Shown: positions 8,479 through 20,719 of the stretch, in pieces
How positions within the stretch are numbered: the first letter of the stretch is position 1
How the letters are laid out: every line of letters begins with the position of its first letter
Source of the DNA: Candidatus Harrysmithiimonas galli
GTDB taxonomy: Bacteria; Bacillota; Bacilli; CAJFEE01
Direction of reading: 5' to 3'
Assembly: GCA_904373265.1 (NCBI GenBank)
Contig: CAJFEE010000014.1
Location: 1-64,000, forward strand
Length of the DNA stretch: 64,000 bases
The notes under the pieces: model-generated
Seen by the model: the letters and a program-made list of their open reading frames with translations, nothing else
Told to the model about the DNA's origin: nothing
Databases searched by the model: none
Position numbers and translations under genes: made by a program

Positions 8479-9228
8479 TTACTTGTCATTTTCATATGTA
8501 ACAAAGTCCAAATACAACCCATGTGCAGGCGCAGTCATACCCGCAAGCGTCCGATCGCAACCTGCCAGCATGGACAGCACATCATTTGGTTGAAACCGTC
8601 CCCGCCCAATATCCAGTATGGTTCCCACCATAATCCGCACCATATTGTATAAAAATCCGTTGCCGCTAACGACAAAGCAAAATCGGTTTTCTAATTCCCG
8701 CTGCATTTCAAAGCGATAAATGGTTCGCACACAGTCCAATTGATTGGTTCGCGCTGAACAAAATGAAGTAAAATCATATGTACCACAAAAATAAGAAAGT
8801 GCTTCTTCCATCTTTATAAAATCAAGTGGATAAGTATAATGCAACTCATAATTCCGCCGAAAAACATCTAAAACAGGCGCAGTATAAATCCAATATGAAT
8901 ATTGCTTCGCCACTGCATCATAACGAGCATGGAAATCATCAGCAACTACCGTCACATCCAAAATTAAAATATCCGATGGCAACTGGGCATTCATTGCTTT
9001 TATCCAAGCTTGTGTTGGAAGCTTTAATGATGTATCAAAATGAAACACTTGTCCTTTGGCATGTACCCCTTTATCTGTCCGTCCTGAAGCATAAATCTGT
9101 ATACGTGAGCCACCATGTATTTTTGTCAGTACAGTCTCAATTTCTTCCTGTATGCTCATTACATTTGGCTGAATTTGATAACCGTTGTAATTCGTACCAT
9201 CATATGCAACAATGCATTTCATCCGCAT
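8479..9228 (-). CDS. truA: tRNA pseudouridine(38-40) synthase
   Basis: Converts uridines 38, 39 and 40 in the tRNA anticodon stem-loop to pseudouridine. At 249 residues it is normal length. The catalytic aspartate is Asp52 in SGRTDKGVHA. The GNGFLYNMVRIMVGT motif near the C-terminus is also typical. A GGGAGG site precedes the start. It lies 18 nt after ecfT and is the last gene of the ecfA1-ecfA2-ecfT-truA unit. Confidence 0.96.
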   Translation of the reverse strand: MRMKCIVAYDGTNYNGYQIQPNVMSIQEEIETVLTKIHGGSRIQIYASGRTDKGVHAKGQVFHFDTSLKLPTQAWIKAMNAQLPSDILILDVTVVADDFHARYDAVAKQYSYWIYTAPVLDVFRRNYELHYTYPLDFIKMEEALSYFCGTYDFTSFCSARTNQLDCVRTIYRFEMQRELENRFCFVVSGNGFLYNMVRIMVGTILDIGRGRFQPNDVLSMLAGCDRTLAGMTAPAHGLYLDFVTYENDK

Positions 9229-9246
9229 CCACTTCTTTCCTCCCCT

Positions 9247-10035
9247 CTAAAAAAACCATAACAAGCCATAGAAAAAAAATAGGAAAAGCATACAACCTGT
9301 ATCCTGTTTTTTCCAAATCAATTCCCGATATGTGGAACGGGTGCCACTTTTCTGAAACCCTCTTGTTTCCAAAGCCAGTGCAACAGTATCTGCTTTTTTA
9401 AACATCTGAATCAAAAGAGGAACAACGATACTTGCTATACCTTTTATTTTCTGGATCAAAGTGCCTTCTTGAAAGTCCATTCCTCGGGAAGCTTGTGCCT
9501 TCAATAAAACTTCCGCTTCATCCAAAAAGGTTGGAATAAACCGAAGCGTCAATGATACCATAAAAGAAATGGTATCCACTGGTATATGAAATCGGTTCAA
9601 TGGTTTTAACAATTTTGAAACAGCATGTGTAATTTCCATCGGGGTCGTCGTCAATGTCAGTAAAGCTGTAATCAGCAGCATATCCAAAAAACGTAGAAAA
9701 AGTAACCCACCTAACCAAAGTCCTTTCGACGTAATTTCCCAGGAAATGACAGAAAACAACACCACTCCTTCTTGCACCATTAAAATTTGGAACAAAGCCA
9801 GAAAAATGGCAAACCAAAAAAACGGACGGATATTGCCCCAGAAAAAACGATAAGAAATACCACTAAATTGAATGATCAAAGTCAAAAAAATTTGGATAAT
9901 ACAAACATCCCAAACCGTATCCATTTGAAAAATCAACAGCAGAAAAAAAAGAGAGAAAAAAAGCTTACTGCGTGGATCCAAACGATGTAAGATGGACTGC
10001 CCTGGAATATAACGCCCAATTAAAATTCGGTGCAT
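9247..10035 (-). CDS. ecfT: ECF transporter transmembrane component EcfT
   Basis: Membrane coupling protein of energy-coupling factor vitamin transporters, 262 residues with several hydrophobic segments. The two cytoplasmic coupling motifs that dock into the ATPases are visible as ASRG (about residue 180) and ETRG (about 226). Its start overlaps the end of ecfA2 by 16 nt, so translation is probably coupled. It should work with EcfA1, EcfA2 and exchangeable S components such as BioY, encoded at 30.6 kb. Confidence 0.93.
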   Translation of the reverse strand: MHRILIGRYIPGQSILHRLDPRSKLFFSLFFLLLIFQMDTVWDVCIIQIFLTLIIQFSGISYRFFWGNIRPFFWFAIFLALFQILMVQEGVVLFSVISWEITSKGLWLGGLLFLRFLDMLLITALLTLTTTPMEITHAVSKLLKPLNRFHIPVDTISFMVSLTLRFIPTFLDEAEVLLKAQASRGMDFQEGTLIQKIKGIASIVVPLLIQMFKKADTVALALETRGFQKSGTRSTYRELIWKKQDTGCMLFLFFFYGLLWFF

Positions 10036-10898
10036 CTTGGTTTCCTCATGTCTTTCTTTTGATACAAAGCAGCAAATTCGGCCGCAACAGATTGAATCGT
10101 TTGATTTTCAACAGAAAGAGAAATCCCATACATTTCTTTTACACGCGCTTTAAAACGAATAATTTCTGGTATTTGTAAACCGTATGCCCTAACATCAATT
10201 GTATGGAAAATTTCTGTAGGTGAGCCGATTTGTACAAGCTGCCCGTTCTCCATAACAACCATTTCTTGGGCATAAAGCAAAACATCATCCATATGATGTG
10301 TTACAACAATAATGGTTATACCTGTTTGATACAGTCGTTGTAGCATTTCAAAAATTTGCTGCTTTCCTCTTGGATCCAGTCCTGCGCCTGGTTCATCCAA
10401 TACCAAAGCTTGCGGGCGGGTGGCTAAAACTGAAGCAATGGCAACTCGTCTTTTCTCTCCTCCACTTAATGCATCAATTTTCCGATGTATAAATGAGGCA
10501 TCCAGTCCTACCAAATGTAATGCATGCAACGCATTTTCCAGTGCTGTTTCTTTTGACTGTCCAAAATTTACTGGACCAAAACATAAATCTTGGGCAACCG
10601 TATCATGAAACAATTGTTTTTCCGGTGTTTGAAAAACGAGTCCAACCTCAGCTCGTAAATTTCCAATCGCCCCTTTTTTATACGGCGTGTAAAGTTGAAC
10701 CGAACCATGTGTATATACACCGACAGTCGGTTTCAACAAGCCATTTAAATGCTGAACCAAGGTTGACTTTCCTGAACCAGTTCGCCCAGTCACCGCAATA
10801 AAATTCGGCTCTTTTATGCACCAGTTGATATTTTTCAACACTTCACGTGCAAATGGTGTTTGACTTTGATAGGTATGTCCGACTGCTTCAAATCTCAT
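10020..10898 (-). CDS. ecfA2: ECF transporter ATP-binding protein EcfA2
   Basis: One of two ABC ATPases that power ECF vitamin uptake; 292 residues. Walker A GRTGSGKST, Q-loop VFQTPEKQLF, signature LSGGEKRRV, Walker B ALVLDEPGAGLDP and switch histidine VTHHMDD are all present in order, so the protein should be active. It overlaps ecfA1 by 11 nt upstream and ecfT downstream. The EcfA1/EcfA2 assignment follows gene order and the GEKRR signature. Confidence 0.93.
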   Translation of the reverse strand: MRFEAVGHTYQSQTPFAREVLKNINWCIKEPNFIAVTGRTGSGKSTLVQHLNGLLKPTVGVYTHGSVQLYTPYKKGAIGNLRAEVGLVFQTPEKQLFHDTVAQDLCFGPVNFGQSKETALENALHALHLVGLDASFIHRKIDALSGGEKRRVAIASVLATRPQALVLDEPGAGLDPRGKQQIFEMLQRLYQTGITIIVVTHHMDDVLLYAQEMVVMENGQLVQIGSPTEIFHTIDVRAYGLQIPEIIRFKARVKEMYGISLSVENQTIQSVAAEFAALYQKKDMRKPRCTEF

Positions 10899-11688
10899 TT
10901 GTCCATCCTAACTCCTTTAGTATCGATACAGCTTCTGCCACACCAGCTCCTGTTAAATATTTCCTCATTTCAACAGAAAACGGACGAATCAGTCCGCTTT
11001 CTTGAAACAGTGCATCATTTTCAAAAAATGCCAGTGGCGAACCAAAATATAGCTGTCTGCCATGGTGTAGTACAAGGATTTTATGCGCATAGTGTACTTC
11101 TTCCATATCATGTGTTACCGAAAGTATCGTCTGCTTCATTTGGATCTGCATCTTTTTCAATAAAGCAAGCCAAGTGCTTCTTCCAATCGGATCAAGCATG
11201 GCTGTAGCCTCATCTAGCAATAAAATTGGCTTTTTGCGAACCAATGCCCCAGCCAGAGCTACACGTTGTTTTTGTCCGCCAGATAGCTGATGTGGTGGCA
11301 AATCACCATAGGATTCCATTTCCACCCATTGCAATGCCTCTTCCACTCGCTGTCTCATGTTTATCGTTGGAATGTTATCATTTTCCAATCCAAAAGCAAT
11401 ATCATCACGAACTGTTACTCCGATAAACTGATCTTCCGGATTTTGCACAACAAGTGCCATATCTTGGCACATCCGTTCATGTGCATGTTTTTTGGCTCCC
11501 TGGTATACCAACTGTCCATCTTTTGCAGAAAGAAGTCCCATCAACCATTGCAATAATGTTGACTTCCCTGAACCATTGACGCCAAGAATTCCAACCCATT
11601 CTCCTTTTTTTACAGAAAAATGAATATTTTGCAAGACAGGATGTTCTTTTTCATAAAATACATGTAAATTTTTCACTTCAAACAGCAA
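10888..11688 (-). CDS. ecfA1: ECF transporter ATP-binding protein EcfA1
   Basis: Partner ATPase of EcfA2, 266 residues. It has Walker A GVNGSGKST, Q-loop VVQNPEDQF, signature LSGGQKQRV, Walker B ILLLDEATAMLDP (E before A rather than the common EPT) and SVTHDMEE. The start is TTG at 11688, with AAGGAAGG 12 nt upstream, rather distant. In other Bacilli rplQ is directly upstream; here 3.4 kb of decayed sequence separates them, so the gene must have its own promoter, which I could not define. Confidence 0.92.
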   Translation of the reverse strand: MLFEVKNLHVFYEKEHPVLQNIHFSVKKGEWVGILGVNGSGKSTLLQWLMGLLSAKDGQLVYQGAKKHAHERMCQDMALVVQNPEDQFIGVTVRDDIAFGLENDNIPTINMRQRVEEALQWVEMESYGDLPPHQLSGGQKQRVALAGALVRKKPILLLDEATAMLDPIGRSTWLALLKKMQIQMKQTILSVTHDMEEVHYAHKILVLHHGRQLYFGSPLAFFENDALFQESGLIRPFSVEMRKYLTGAGVAEAVSILKELGWTNEI

Positions 11689-11819
11689 TGATAATCGATT
11701 CCTTCCTTAGATTCGTGAACCACTCAGCACTTCACCAAAATGAATCGTTCTTAATGCTTGAAACAGGCATTTTGGAAAAAAACATGCTTGTTCACATATT
11801 TTCTCTACCAACAGCGGTT

Positions 11820-12310
11820 TTGTTATTGTTCAAGAACTGCCAAAATTTCTACATTTCTCGTTTTCACAGCTATAAACTGGCAGACCATTGGCGCTTCAAA
11901 CAGAACATTTTTACTTGCATTGATCACTCGGTAATGTATTCTATCATCCACTTAGACGAATCCATTTTTTCAGTTTTGAGCAATTTTTTATCATCTTTCA
12001 TCGTTTTGTCCTAAGCAAATGTAACTGGATAAAACCATTGATTTACTTTGATGATTTTCTGTCCATATCCATCTGCTTGATATTGCATTTTTGAAACAAA
12101 ATTTGATCATCATACATTTGAAATACTTTTTGTCGGTTTGAGGTTACAAACATATCTTTTATTTGGTTATACAGCTTGATACAAACCGTTTCCTTTCGCT
12201 TCCATTTGAACCACAACCACAAGATATGTGCGCTCCCATTTTGCTTGTTCGTCGTGTAGCTTTGGGCAGGCTTTCTCTGACTTTGAAACTTTAACCATCC
12301 AACAGATCTT
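11820..12310 (-). pseudogene. Remnant of an IS200/IS605-family tnpB (OrfB)
   Basis: Minus-strand translation across frames gives KSEKACPKLHDEQAKWERTYL-like sequence (compare the K..KLARLHEKxANxR segment of TnpB), then YQADGYGQKIIKVNQWFYP (compare YKAEWYGKKIIKVNRWFPS), then a scrambled zinc-ribbon region in which EKWI and a NASKNVLFEA-like stretch can still be traced. Several stops and frameshifts are present and the zinc-ribbon cysteines are lost, so no active nuclease is made. This shows that a transposon once landed between rplQ and ecfA1. Confidence 0.65.
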
Positions 12311-12489
12311 CGCAAAAGAAATTGTTACATACTTTATTTCAATATAATCAAGCCATGTACTATGCCAATTTATCTATTTTGTATAAAAAAGGGACATCTT
12401 TCTTATATGGTGTTGCCCCTTGCAAAAAATTTCATTTATCTTCCATTCAGAAGATTTGATTGTATCTTTCAGAAATTAGTTTGGCAGAC

Positions 12490-12542
12490 TTTACAAACAC
12501 AGTTAAAAGACTTAACAAAATAGTTTTTACTGTGTTTGTAAA
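12490..12542. repeat. Perfect 14-bp inverted repeat, extendable hairpin
   Basis: TTTACAAACACAGT (12490-12503) recurs inverted at 12529-12542. After one T-T mismatch, four more A-T pairs extend the stem inwards. It lies in a gene-free stretch upstream of the tnpB remnant, and may be an element end or an old regulatory hairpin. Confidence 0.7.
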
Positions 12543-13277
12543 CAAATTCTGAATGTATATACGTTTATTCACTTCATAGATTCCATCTATTTTTTGATTT
12601 ATAATCATTTTATATAGACTTAATGATACCATAGAATCAAAGAGAAAGCGATTATCACACCGTTGATAAAGACAAGCGAACTCTCACCAATTGTACCAAA
12701 ATTTCAGGGGAATCTGATATAAAGCATTTTTTCTAAATGAGGTGCTTTCGTAGCAATTACAAAGATTTTCACCAATTTATAACCATATGAGCGATCGGTA
12801 AAATATATGGATAATGTCTTTAAATTCACTTAAAAGAACTTTAGAATGTTTCAGAGCGCTCATAATCGCTCTCTTTATCAAGAAATAAATTTGCAGGTAC
12901 AACCTTGTTCAAATGAGATAATCCCTATAAAAAACTTCTCTGATCTATATTTATGGATCTGTAACCCTAAAACCATGGGTACAATTCTCTCTCAAGCCGG
13001 ATGCTTCTTGCTCATCAAAGAATGGAAGCCATAAACATTTAGAAAGCGAAATATATGATTGAATACAAGCCAAAAATAGATGTGTTCATATCAACTACTA
13101 CCAAAAGAAAAGCACATATTATTCATTTTATAAATAGAATTATGAATTAAATTTTTATAAATAATTAAAACAAAAAATTGTTTATTATACATAGATAAAT
13201 TGAATATAATGGATCTGATTTAACAACAGACCCTATGTCATCTGGCTTGCCTTTCTTCAGCTTATCAAAGAATTTAA
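12543..13277. other. Gene-free AT-rich spacer
   Basis: I see no supported gene on either strand. Open frames are short and without ribosome binding sites. Base composition becomes very A/T-rich towards 13.1-13.2 kb. Confidence 0.45.
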
Positions 13278-13469
13278 TGGCATGTATACTTTGGTGACAC
13301 TGCCAAAATTTTACAAACAGACGGAGTGGTCATTGCTTTTTACCATACAAAATATATTAAAGAAGCTTTATTGATTCATTTTTGCCAAAAAATAGAAGCA
13401 AAAAGAGCGTTTAGGAATTTCCTGCCTATTTATATCTCGGTATATGTGGTGTTTGATGCATATGTATGA
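13278..13469 (+). pseudogene. Open fragment, possibly the N-terminal part of an IS4-type transposase
   Basis: A 63-codon frame without a start reads FGDTAKILQTDGVVIAF, then IKEALLIHFCQKIEAKRAFRNFLPIYISVYVVF. The pattern EAL...KRxFRxxLPxxxxVYVV loosely resembles the N-terminal domain of some IS4-family transposases (RRRLPAxxVVYxV). No DDE catalytic region follows. The resemblance is weak. Confidence 0.25.
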
Positions 13470-13601
13470 CTATGATTTTATTTTGATTTATGATTTAAAA
13501 TCATTCTTTTCTTATAGGATAGATGAAAAATAATTATATATTTATATTTTCTAAAAAAATATTGATACTTTCTTTAGAAAATGATAGGAGAGAATGATAG
13601 A

Positions 13602-14229
13602 ATGGAAAAATATTTTTCTATTATTGCTATGTTTTATCATTTTATCACACTGTACACCAGAACAAGAAAAAACAAAAGAAGCCATAGAGTAAAAAGATAC
13701 AGCAAACCCATATGACAGATGAGCCAATCACTGTATACGTTTGGGATTCAAAAAGAAAGTTATCGTACAGCAAGAATTTATTTTTTGAAGGGACAAAGCT
13801 TCTTCAAAAAAAGATAGAGCAAGATCTCCGTCGTTTGGAAGATATGAGTCAGATGCATACCGATGAATTTGAAAAAGATTTTCGTGTTCAAGCAGAAGAT
13901 ATCGAAATTGATGGAACATTGACACAACCTTATCTTTGTCAACTCAGACTTTCAAACAAACGCACAGTGGAATGAAATTTTGGTACAAGCTAGATGCCCG
14001 CCTTCTTGCTTATGAAAATTATGTCAAAGAAAATATTATAGAAAACAAAGCCATTTATCAGCAATTGAAGCAAACAGAGGGAAATGAAGTAGAAACAATC
14101 CATCAATATGTGAATGAGAAATTAAATCAGCTCTTTTTAAACGGGCAAAACTTCAACCCGTTGACTTCAAATGAAAAAGTGATTTTGATTGGACATGTTA
14201 CCCAAGTGCAAGCGGGAATAAAAATATAA
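13602..14229 (+). pseudogene. Decayed lipoprotein gene, unrecognised family
   Basis: ATG 13602 follows AGGAGAG. After one frameshift the sequence reads LLCFIILSHC, a lipoprotein signal with lipobox LSHC (Cys codon 13651-13653), then TPEQEKTKEAIE. A stop and a second shift lead into ITVYVWDSKRKLSYSKN (13712 onward), and a third into QTFKQTHSGMKFWYKL to the stop at 14229. Joined, about 200 residues of a helical surface lipoprotein can be traced. The fragments are consecutive and co-directional, so this is one broken gene rather than three small ones. Confidence 0.5.
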
Positions 14230-14249
14230 ATCAAAAAGAGAGAAATGCG

Positions 14250-14820
14250 ATGAAAAAATGTATTTTTGCTGTTTATCGATATCCTGTTTATTCATGATGG
14301 CAAAGATCATATATAGGCAGCCACCATAGCGGCTATTCAAATACGTGTGGACGGAAATAATTCGGATTTTAAAATCTATATTTTCTTTAAAGATCATTTA
14401 AAAATTACAATTGAAAATGTAGCAACAAATGCAAATGGAGTTCAACCATTTTTATTGATAAAATAAGGTGTAAAGGATGTACATATGGATGACATCTTAA
14501 CGAATAATTTTGCACGAATTGCTGTGTCATTTACTGATACAGGAAGCCATGTACAAGTAAATTATGCAGACATACCAACAATATTACAAAATTTTTCAGG
14601 ATGAGTCATTTATCACCCGATCTATTCTTAGGCATGGACAACATCCTATGCAAAGGTAGAATTTCCTATACGTTTTACAGCATCAACTGGAGAAATAGAG
14701 GACTTGCTTCATTTTCCATATACTGTACACTTGGTGGAAGTATTTCTTTTTGGTACACCAATATATTTTACAGAGTGTATATTGGAAGTAACATGGGTAA
14801 ATATTCGCGCTCCATTTTGA
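14250..14820 (+). pseudogene. Decayed exported-protein gene downstream of the lipoprotein remnant
   Basis: The frame from MKKC at 14250, shifted once, runs to TGA 14818-14820 through at least four in-frame stops. Between them are coherent stretches: IQIRVDGNNSDFKIYIFF, LKITIENVATNANGVQPFLL, ARIAVSFTDTGSHVQVNYAD, AKVEFPIRFTASTGEIEDL and TECILEVTWVNIRAPF. The alternating pattern suggests a beta-rich secreted domain of about 190 residues. A good terminator still follows. It starts 20 nt after the lipoprotein remnant, so both were probably one operon. The family is not recognised. Confidence 0.5.
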
Positions 14821-14848
14821 CCCCATTCGAATGGAGTGCTTTTTTTTT
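14807..14848 (+). terminator. Rho-independent terminator of the decayed plus-strand operon
   Basis: Stem GCGCTCCATT / AATGGAGTGC (14807-14816 with 14830-14839, one G-U pair) is followed by eight or nine T residues. The stop codon of the dead gene lies in its loop. Confidence 0.8.
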
Positions 14849-15036
14849 GTGCGCAGATATAAAAAATAAGAAACCTTCCGATCAGATTGATCACCTTTTA
14901 TTATGATACAAGCCGAGTATTTGATATATGACCGAAAAACTAGAAACAAAAGAATATCAACAATCTGATGCTGATAAAAAATAAAACATCTACTTTCACA
15001 TTGTATAAAATGGAGTCATTCGGGAATCAAAGTCAA

Positions 15037-15082
15037 AAATAAAAGCGATAAACCCATGTCAAACACAAGTGTCTATCGCTTT
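15037..15082 (-). terminator. Rho-independent terminator after rplQ
   Basis: On the minus strand AAAGCGATA (15082-15074) pairs with TATCGCTTT (15050-15042), followed by TATTTTT. It marks the end of the S10-spc-alpha superoperon, so ecfA1 is no longer read through from rplQ. Confidence 0.75.
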
Positions 15083-15090
15083 ATATGTTT

Positions 15091-15453
15091 TTATACAAGC
15101 TCAATAATCACCATTTCTGCTGCGTCACCACGACGAGGTCCCAATTTATTGATACGTGTATATCCACCCTGACGCTCTGCATAGCGTGGTGCAATATCCG
15201 CAAACAATTTTTGAACAGCATCCTGACCGGTTTCTTCATTGGCAACTTCTTTACGAATAAATGCAGCTACTTGACGACGCGCATGTAAATCACCACGTTT
15301 ACCAAGTGTAATCATTTTCTCAACAACCGAACGAAGCTCTTTCGCTTTTTGTTCTGTTGTTTCGATACGTTCATTAATAATCAAATCTGTCGCAAGATCG
15401 CGCAACAATGCTTTACGCTGTGAACTTGTACGACCCAATTTTCTATATGCCAC
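15091..15453 (-). CDS. rplQ: 50S ribosomal protein L17
   Basis: Large-subunit protein near the exit-tunnel rim, 120 residues. [18 protein letters not shown] at the N-terminus and [17 protein letters not shown] at the C-terminus are characteristic. The GTG at 15453 is chosen as start because GGAGGG lies ten bases upstream and other L17 proteins begin at this residue; an upstream in-frame ATG at 15507 lacks support. It is the last gene of the ribosomal superoperon, 66 nt after rpoA. Confidence 0.96.
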   Translation of the reverse strand: MAYRKLGRTSSQRKALLRDLATDLIINERIETTEQKAKELRSVVEKMITLGKRGDLHARRQVAAFIRKEVANEETGQDAVQKLFADIAPRYAERQGGYTRINKLGPRRGDAAEMVIIELV

Positions 15454-15519
15454 GATGTGATTTCCCTCCTTTATGAACATGATTCGCATATATTGTGAAA
15501 GCAACAAATAGCCAAACGA

Positions 15520-16464
15520 CTATTCATCTCTACGCAATCCAAGCTCCAATTCCTCAAGCTTGAATTTCACTTCTTCAAGCGATTTTCGACCTAAATTGCG
15601 GACTTTCATCATATCTTCTTCCGTTTTATTTGCTAATTCTTGAACTGTATTGATGCCTGCTCTTTTTAAGCAATTATATGAACGCACAGAAAGATCAAGC
15701 TCTTCAATCGTCATTTCAAGAACCTTTTCTTTCTTATCCTCTTTCTTCGCTTCCATTACATTTGCATTGCGCGCTACTTCTGTCAATCCAACAAAAATAT
15801 TCAAATGCTCTGTTAAAATTTTTGCGCCAAGAGAAACTGCTTCTTTCGGATTTAAAGATCCGTCAGTCCATACATCTAATGTAAGTTTATCAAAATTTGA
15901 CATTTGTCCGACACGTGTATTTTCAACTGTATACAACACACGTGAAACCGGAGTAAAAATTGAATCAACAGGGATAACACCGATTGGCATTTCATCATGC
16001 TTATTCAAAACAGCAGGTGTGTAACCCCGACCCTTTTTCGCCGTTAAACGAATGGTTAAGCTTGCGCCTTCTGCCAAAGTGGCAATTTTTAAGTCAGGAT
16101 TTAATATTTCAACGTCGCTGTCCGCAGCAATATCCTCTGCAGTTACAATTTCTTTTCCTTTTACATCAATCAATAATGATTTTTCATCATCTGAATAGAT
16201 TTTTAAAGCAATCTTTTTCACATTCATAATAATTGTTGTTACATCTTCTACTACACCTGGGATGGTAGAAAATTCATGTTGTACGCCATCAATCTGAATG
16301 GACGTAACAGCTGCACCTGGAAGTGAAGATAATAGGATACGACGCAAGGAGTTCCCTAAAGTGGTCCCATATCCACGTTCAAGTGGTTCAATAACAAATT
16401 TACCATACTTATTATCATCACTCAGTTCAATGGTTTCGATTCTCGGTTCTTCGATTACAATCAT
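15520..16464 (-). CDS. rpoA: DNA-directed RNA polymerase subunit alpha
   Basis: Alpha subunit, which nucleates polymerase assembly and binds UP elements and activators; 314 residues, as in B. subtilis. The N-terminal assembly domain shows [20 protein letters not shown], and the C-terminal DNA-binding domain shows [22 protein letters not shown] and [19 protein letters not shown] strong AGGAGGG site precedes the ATG. It lies between rpsK and rplQ in standard order. Confidence 0.98.
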   Translation of the reverse strand: MIVIEEPRIETIELSDDNKYGKFVIEPLERGYGTTLGNSLRRILLSSLPGAAVTSIQIDGVQHEFSTIPGVVEDVTTIIMNVKKIALKIYSDDEKSLLIDVKGKEIVTAEDIAADSDVEILNPDLKIATLAEGASLTIRLTAKKGRGYTPAVLNKHDEMPIGVIPVDSIFTPVSRVLYTVENTRVGQMSNFDKLTLDVWTDGSLNPKEAVSLGAKILTEHLNIFVGLTEVARNANVMEAKKEDKKEKVLEMTIEELDLSVRSYNCLKRAGINTVQELANKTEEDMMKVRNLGRKSLEEVKFKLEELELGLRRDE

Positions 16465-16575
16465 TCAATAAACCCTCCTATAAAACGTCGAAAACCCCGG
16501 TTTAAGCACTTTTTGCGCCTAACCGAAATTGATCAACTACATTTCCATTTGTGCATAACAACAGATTGTATATTA

Positions 16576-16602
16576 TACCGGTATTTCCATTATATACCAG
16601 TA
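16576..16602 (-). other. Hairpin in the rpsK-rpoA intergenic region
   Basis: On the minus strand TACTGGTAT pairs with ATACCGGTA (9 bp, one G-U) around a 9-nt loop. No T run follows, so it is not a terminator. The 164-nt gap is unusually long for this operon, and the hairpin may control processing or rpoA expression. Confidence 0.45.
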
Positions 16603-16628
16603 CAACATTTCTTATACTTAGATACAAA

Positions 16629-17018
16629 TTAAACACGACGACGTTTTGGCGGACGACAACCATTATGTGGTACAGGTGTTACATCGCGAATTGCAGTCAC
16701 TTCAATCCCTGCTGCTTGTAGCGCACGGATTGCAGCTTCGCGACCAGAACCGGGGCCTTTTACAGTAACCTCCAATGATTTTAAACCATGCTCCATTGCT
16801 GCTTTCCCAGCCGTTTCTGCAGCCATTTGAGCAGCAAACGGAGTCGATTTCCGAGAACCTTTGAATCCCAATGCACCGGCAGATGACCATGAAATCGCAT
16901 TTCCATGTACATCTGTAATGGTTACGATGGTGTTATTGAAAGTTGAACGAATATGTGCAACTCCGGATTCAATATTCTTTTTTACACGACGCTTACGAGA
17001 GATCGTTTTCTTAGCCAT
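16629..17018 (-). CDS. rpsK: 30S ribosomal protein S11
   Basis: Platform protein that contacts the mRNA near the E site, 129 residues. The C-terminal block [20 protein letters not shown] is the classic S11 signature, and the core [15 protein letters not shown] is intact. AAAGGAGG precedes the ATG, and rpsM ends 21 nt upstream. Confidence 0.98.
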   Translation of the reverse strand: MAKKTISRKRRVKKNIESGVAHIRSTFNNTIVTITDVHGNAISWSSAGALGFKGSRKSTPFAAQMAAETAGKAAMEHGLKSLEVTVKGPGSGREAAIRALQAAGIEVTAIRDVTPVPHNGCRPPKRRRV

Positions 17019-17039
17019 TGCTTCAGCCTCCTTTACTTA

Positions 17040-17405
17040 TTACTTCTTCTTGTTCGCTACAGTCTTACGAGGACCTTTGCGGGTACGAGCATTATTTTTC
17101 GTATTTTGACCACGAACTGGTAACCCACGGCGATGACGCAATCCACGATAGCATCCAATTTCCATTAAACGTTTAATGTTTAAAGAAACCTCACGACGAA
17201 GATCACCTTCTACTTTCAATTTGTCAATTAAATCACGAATTTTATTCAGTTCATCCTCAGTTAAGTCACGAACACGCGTATCGGGAGAAACACCAGCTTC
17301 AGCCAAAACTTTCTCTGAAGTACTGCGACCAATACCATAAATATATGTTAAAGATATTACTACACGTTTGTCACGAGGAATATCAACACCAGCAATACGT
17401 GCCAT
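17040..17405 (-). CDS. rpsM: 30S ribosomal protein S13
   Basis: Head protein of the small subunit that bridges to L5, 121 residues. It begins [26 protein letters not shown] and has the helix-two-turn-helix and basic tail ([21 protein letters not shown]) that reaches P-site tRNA. GGAGGTG lies before the ATG. It is placed between rpmJ and rpsK. Confidence 0.98.
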   Translation of the reverse strand: MARIAGVDIPRDKRVVISLTYIYGIGRSTSEKVLAEAGVSPDTRVRDLTEDELNKIRDLIDKLKVEGDLRREVSLNIKRLMEIGCYRGLRHRRGLPVRGQNTKNNARTRKGPRKTVANKKK

Positions 17406-17428
17406 TTAGCTTGCACCTCCTTAATTAT

Positions 17429-17545
<117 letters not shown>

Positions 17546-17580
17546 TTAAACCTCCTTATTTCTTACGGAGTGCCTTCTTG

Positions 17581-17799
17581 TTACTTATAGCGATATGTGA
17601 TTCTACCCCTTGTTAAATCGTAAGGAGATAGCTCGACTGTTACTTTGTCGCCAGGTAAGATGCGGATAAAGTTCATACGGATTTTTCCAGACACATGCGC
17701 TAAAACCTCATGTCCGTTATCAAGCTCCACTTTAAACATCGCATTGGGCAACGTTTCTGTAACAATACCTTCAATTTCAATAACATCATCTTTCGCCAT
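17581..17799 (-). CDS. infA: Translation initiation factor IF-1
   Basis: Small OB-fold factor that occupies the A site during initiation, 72 residues, the canonical length. Signatures are [37 protein letters not shown] and the C-terminal [15 protein letters not shown] site lies upstream. It is followed after 38 nt by rpmJ and preceded by a 183-nt gap with a probable promoter. Confidence 0.97.
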   Translation of the reverse strand: MAKDDVIEIEGIVTETLPNAMFKVELDNGHEVLAHVSGKIRMNFIRILPGDKVTVELSPYDLTRGRITYRYK

Positions 17800-17848
17800 T
17801 AAGGGTGCTCTCCCTTCTTAAATCGATATTTGTTAATCATAATTATAA

Positions 17849-17877
17849 CTTATACCGTTAGAACATTAGAGAAACAA
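17849..17877 (-). promoter_or_regulatory. Possible internal promoter before infA
   Basis: On the minus strand TTGTTT (17877-17872) and TATAAG (17854-17849) are 17 bp apart in the map-infA gap. The match is moderate. It would let infA-rpmJ-rpsM-rpsK-rpoA-rplQ be transcribed apart from the upstream superoperon. Confidence 0.4.
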
Positions 17878-17982
17878 CATCTTTTAAATTCGTTAAAAGA
17901 CAATTTATCATAGGACTCACCAAAAAATAAGTCCAATTTCCAATTCAATCTTCGGTAAATCTGTTACTCAACGAATGAAATA

Positions 17983-20718
<2,736 letters not shown>

Positions 20719-20719
<1 letters not shown>

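Noticed and set aside
11688-12014. A 108-codon plus-strand frame between ecfA1 and the tnpB remnant
   Set aside because: It is the antisense strand of the remnant zinc-ribbon region, with no ribosome binding site.
12043-12315. A 90-codon minus-strand open frame that could be called a hypothetical gene
   Set aside because: It crosses frames of the tnpB remnant; the TnpB-like residues lie in another frame, so it is part of a pseudogene.
14601-14906. A 101-codon plus-strand frame over the terminator at 14.8 kb
   Set aside because: The protein-like frame of the dead gene is a different one; this frame runs through the terminator.
15650-16024. Antisense frames inside rpoA and, similarly, inside rpoB, rpoC, fusA and ribosomal genes
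   Set aside because: All are antisense or shifted shadows of well-identified genes, without signals of their own.
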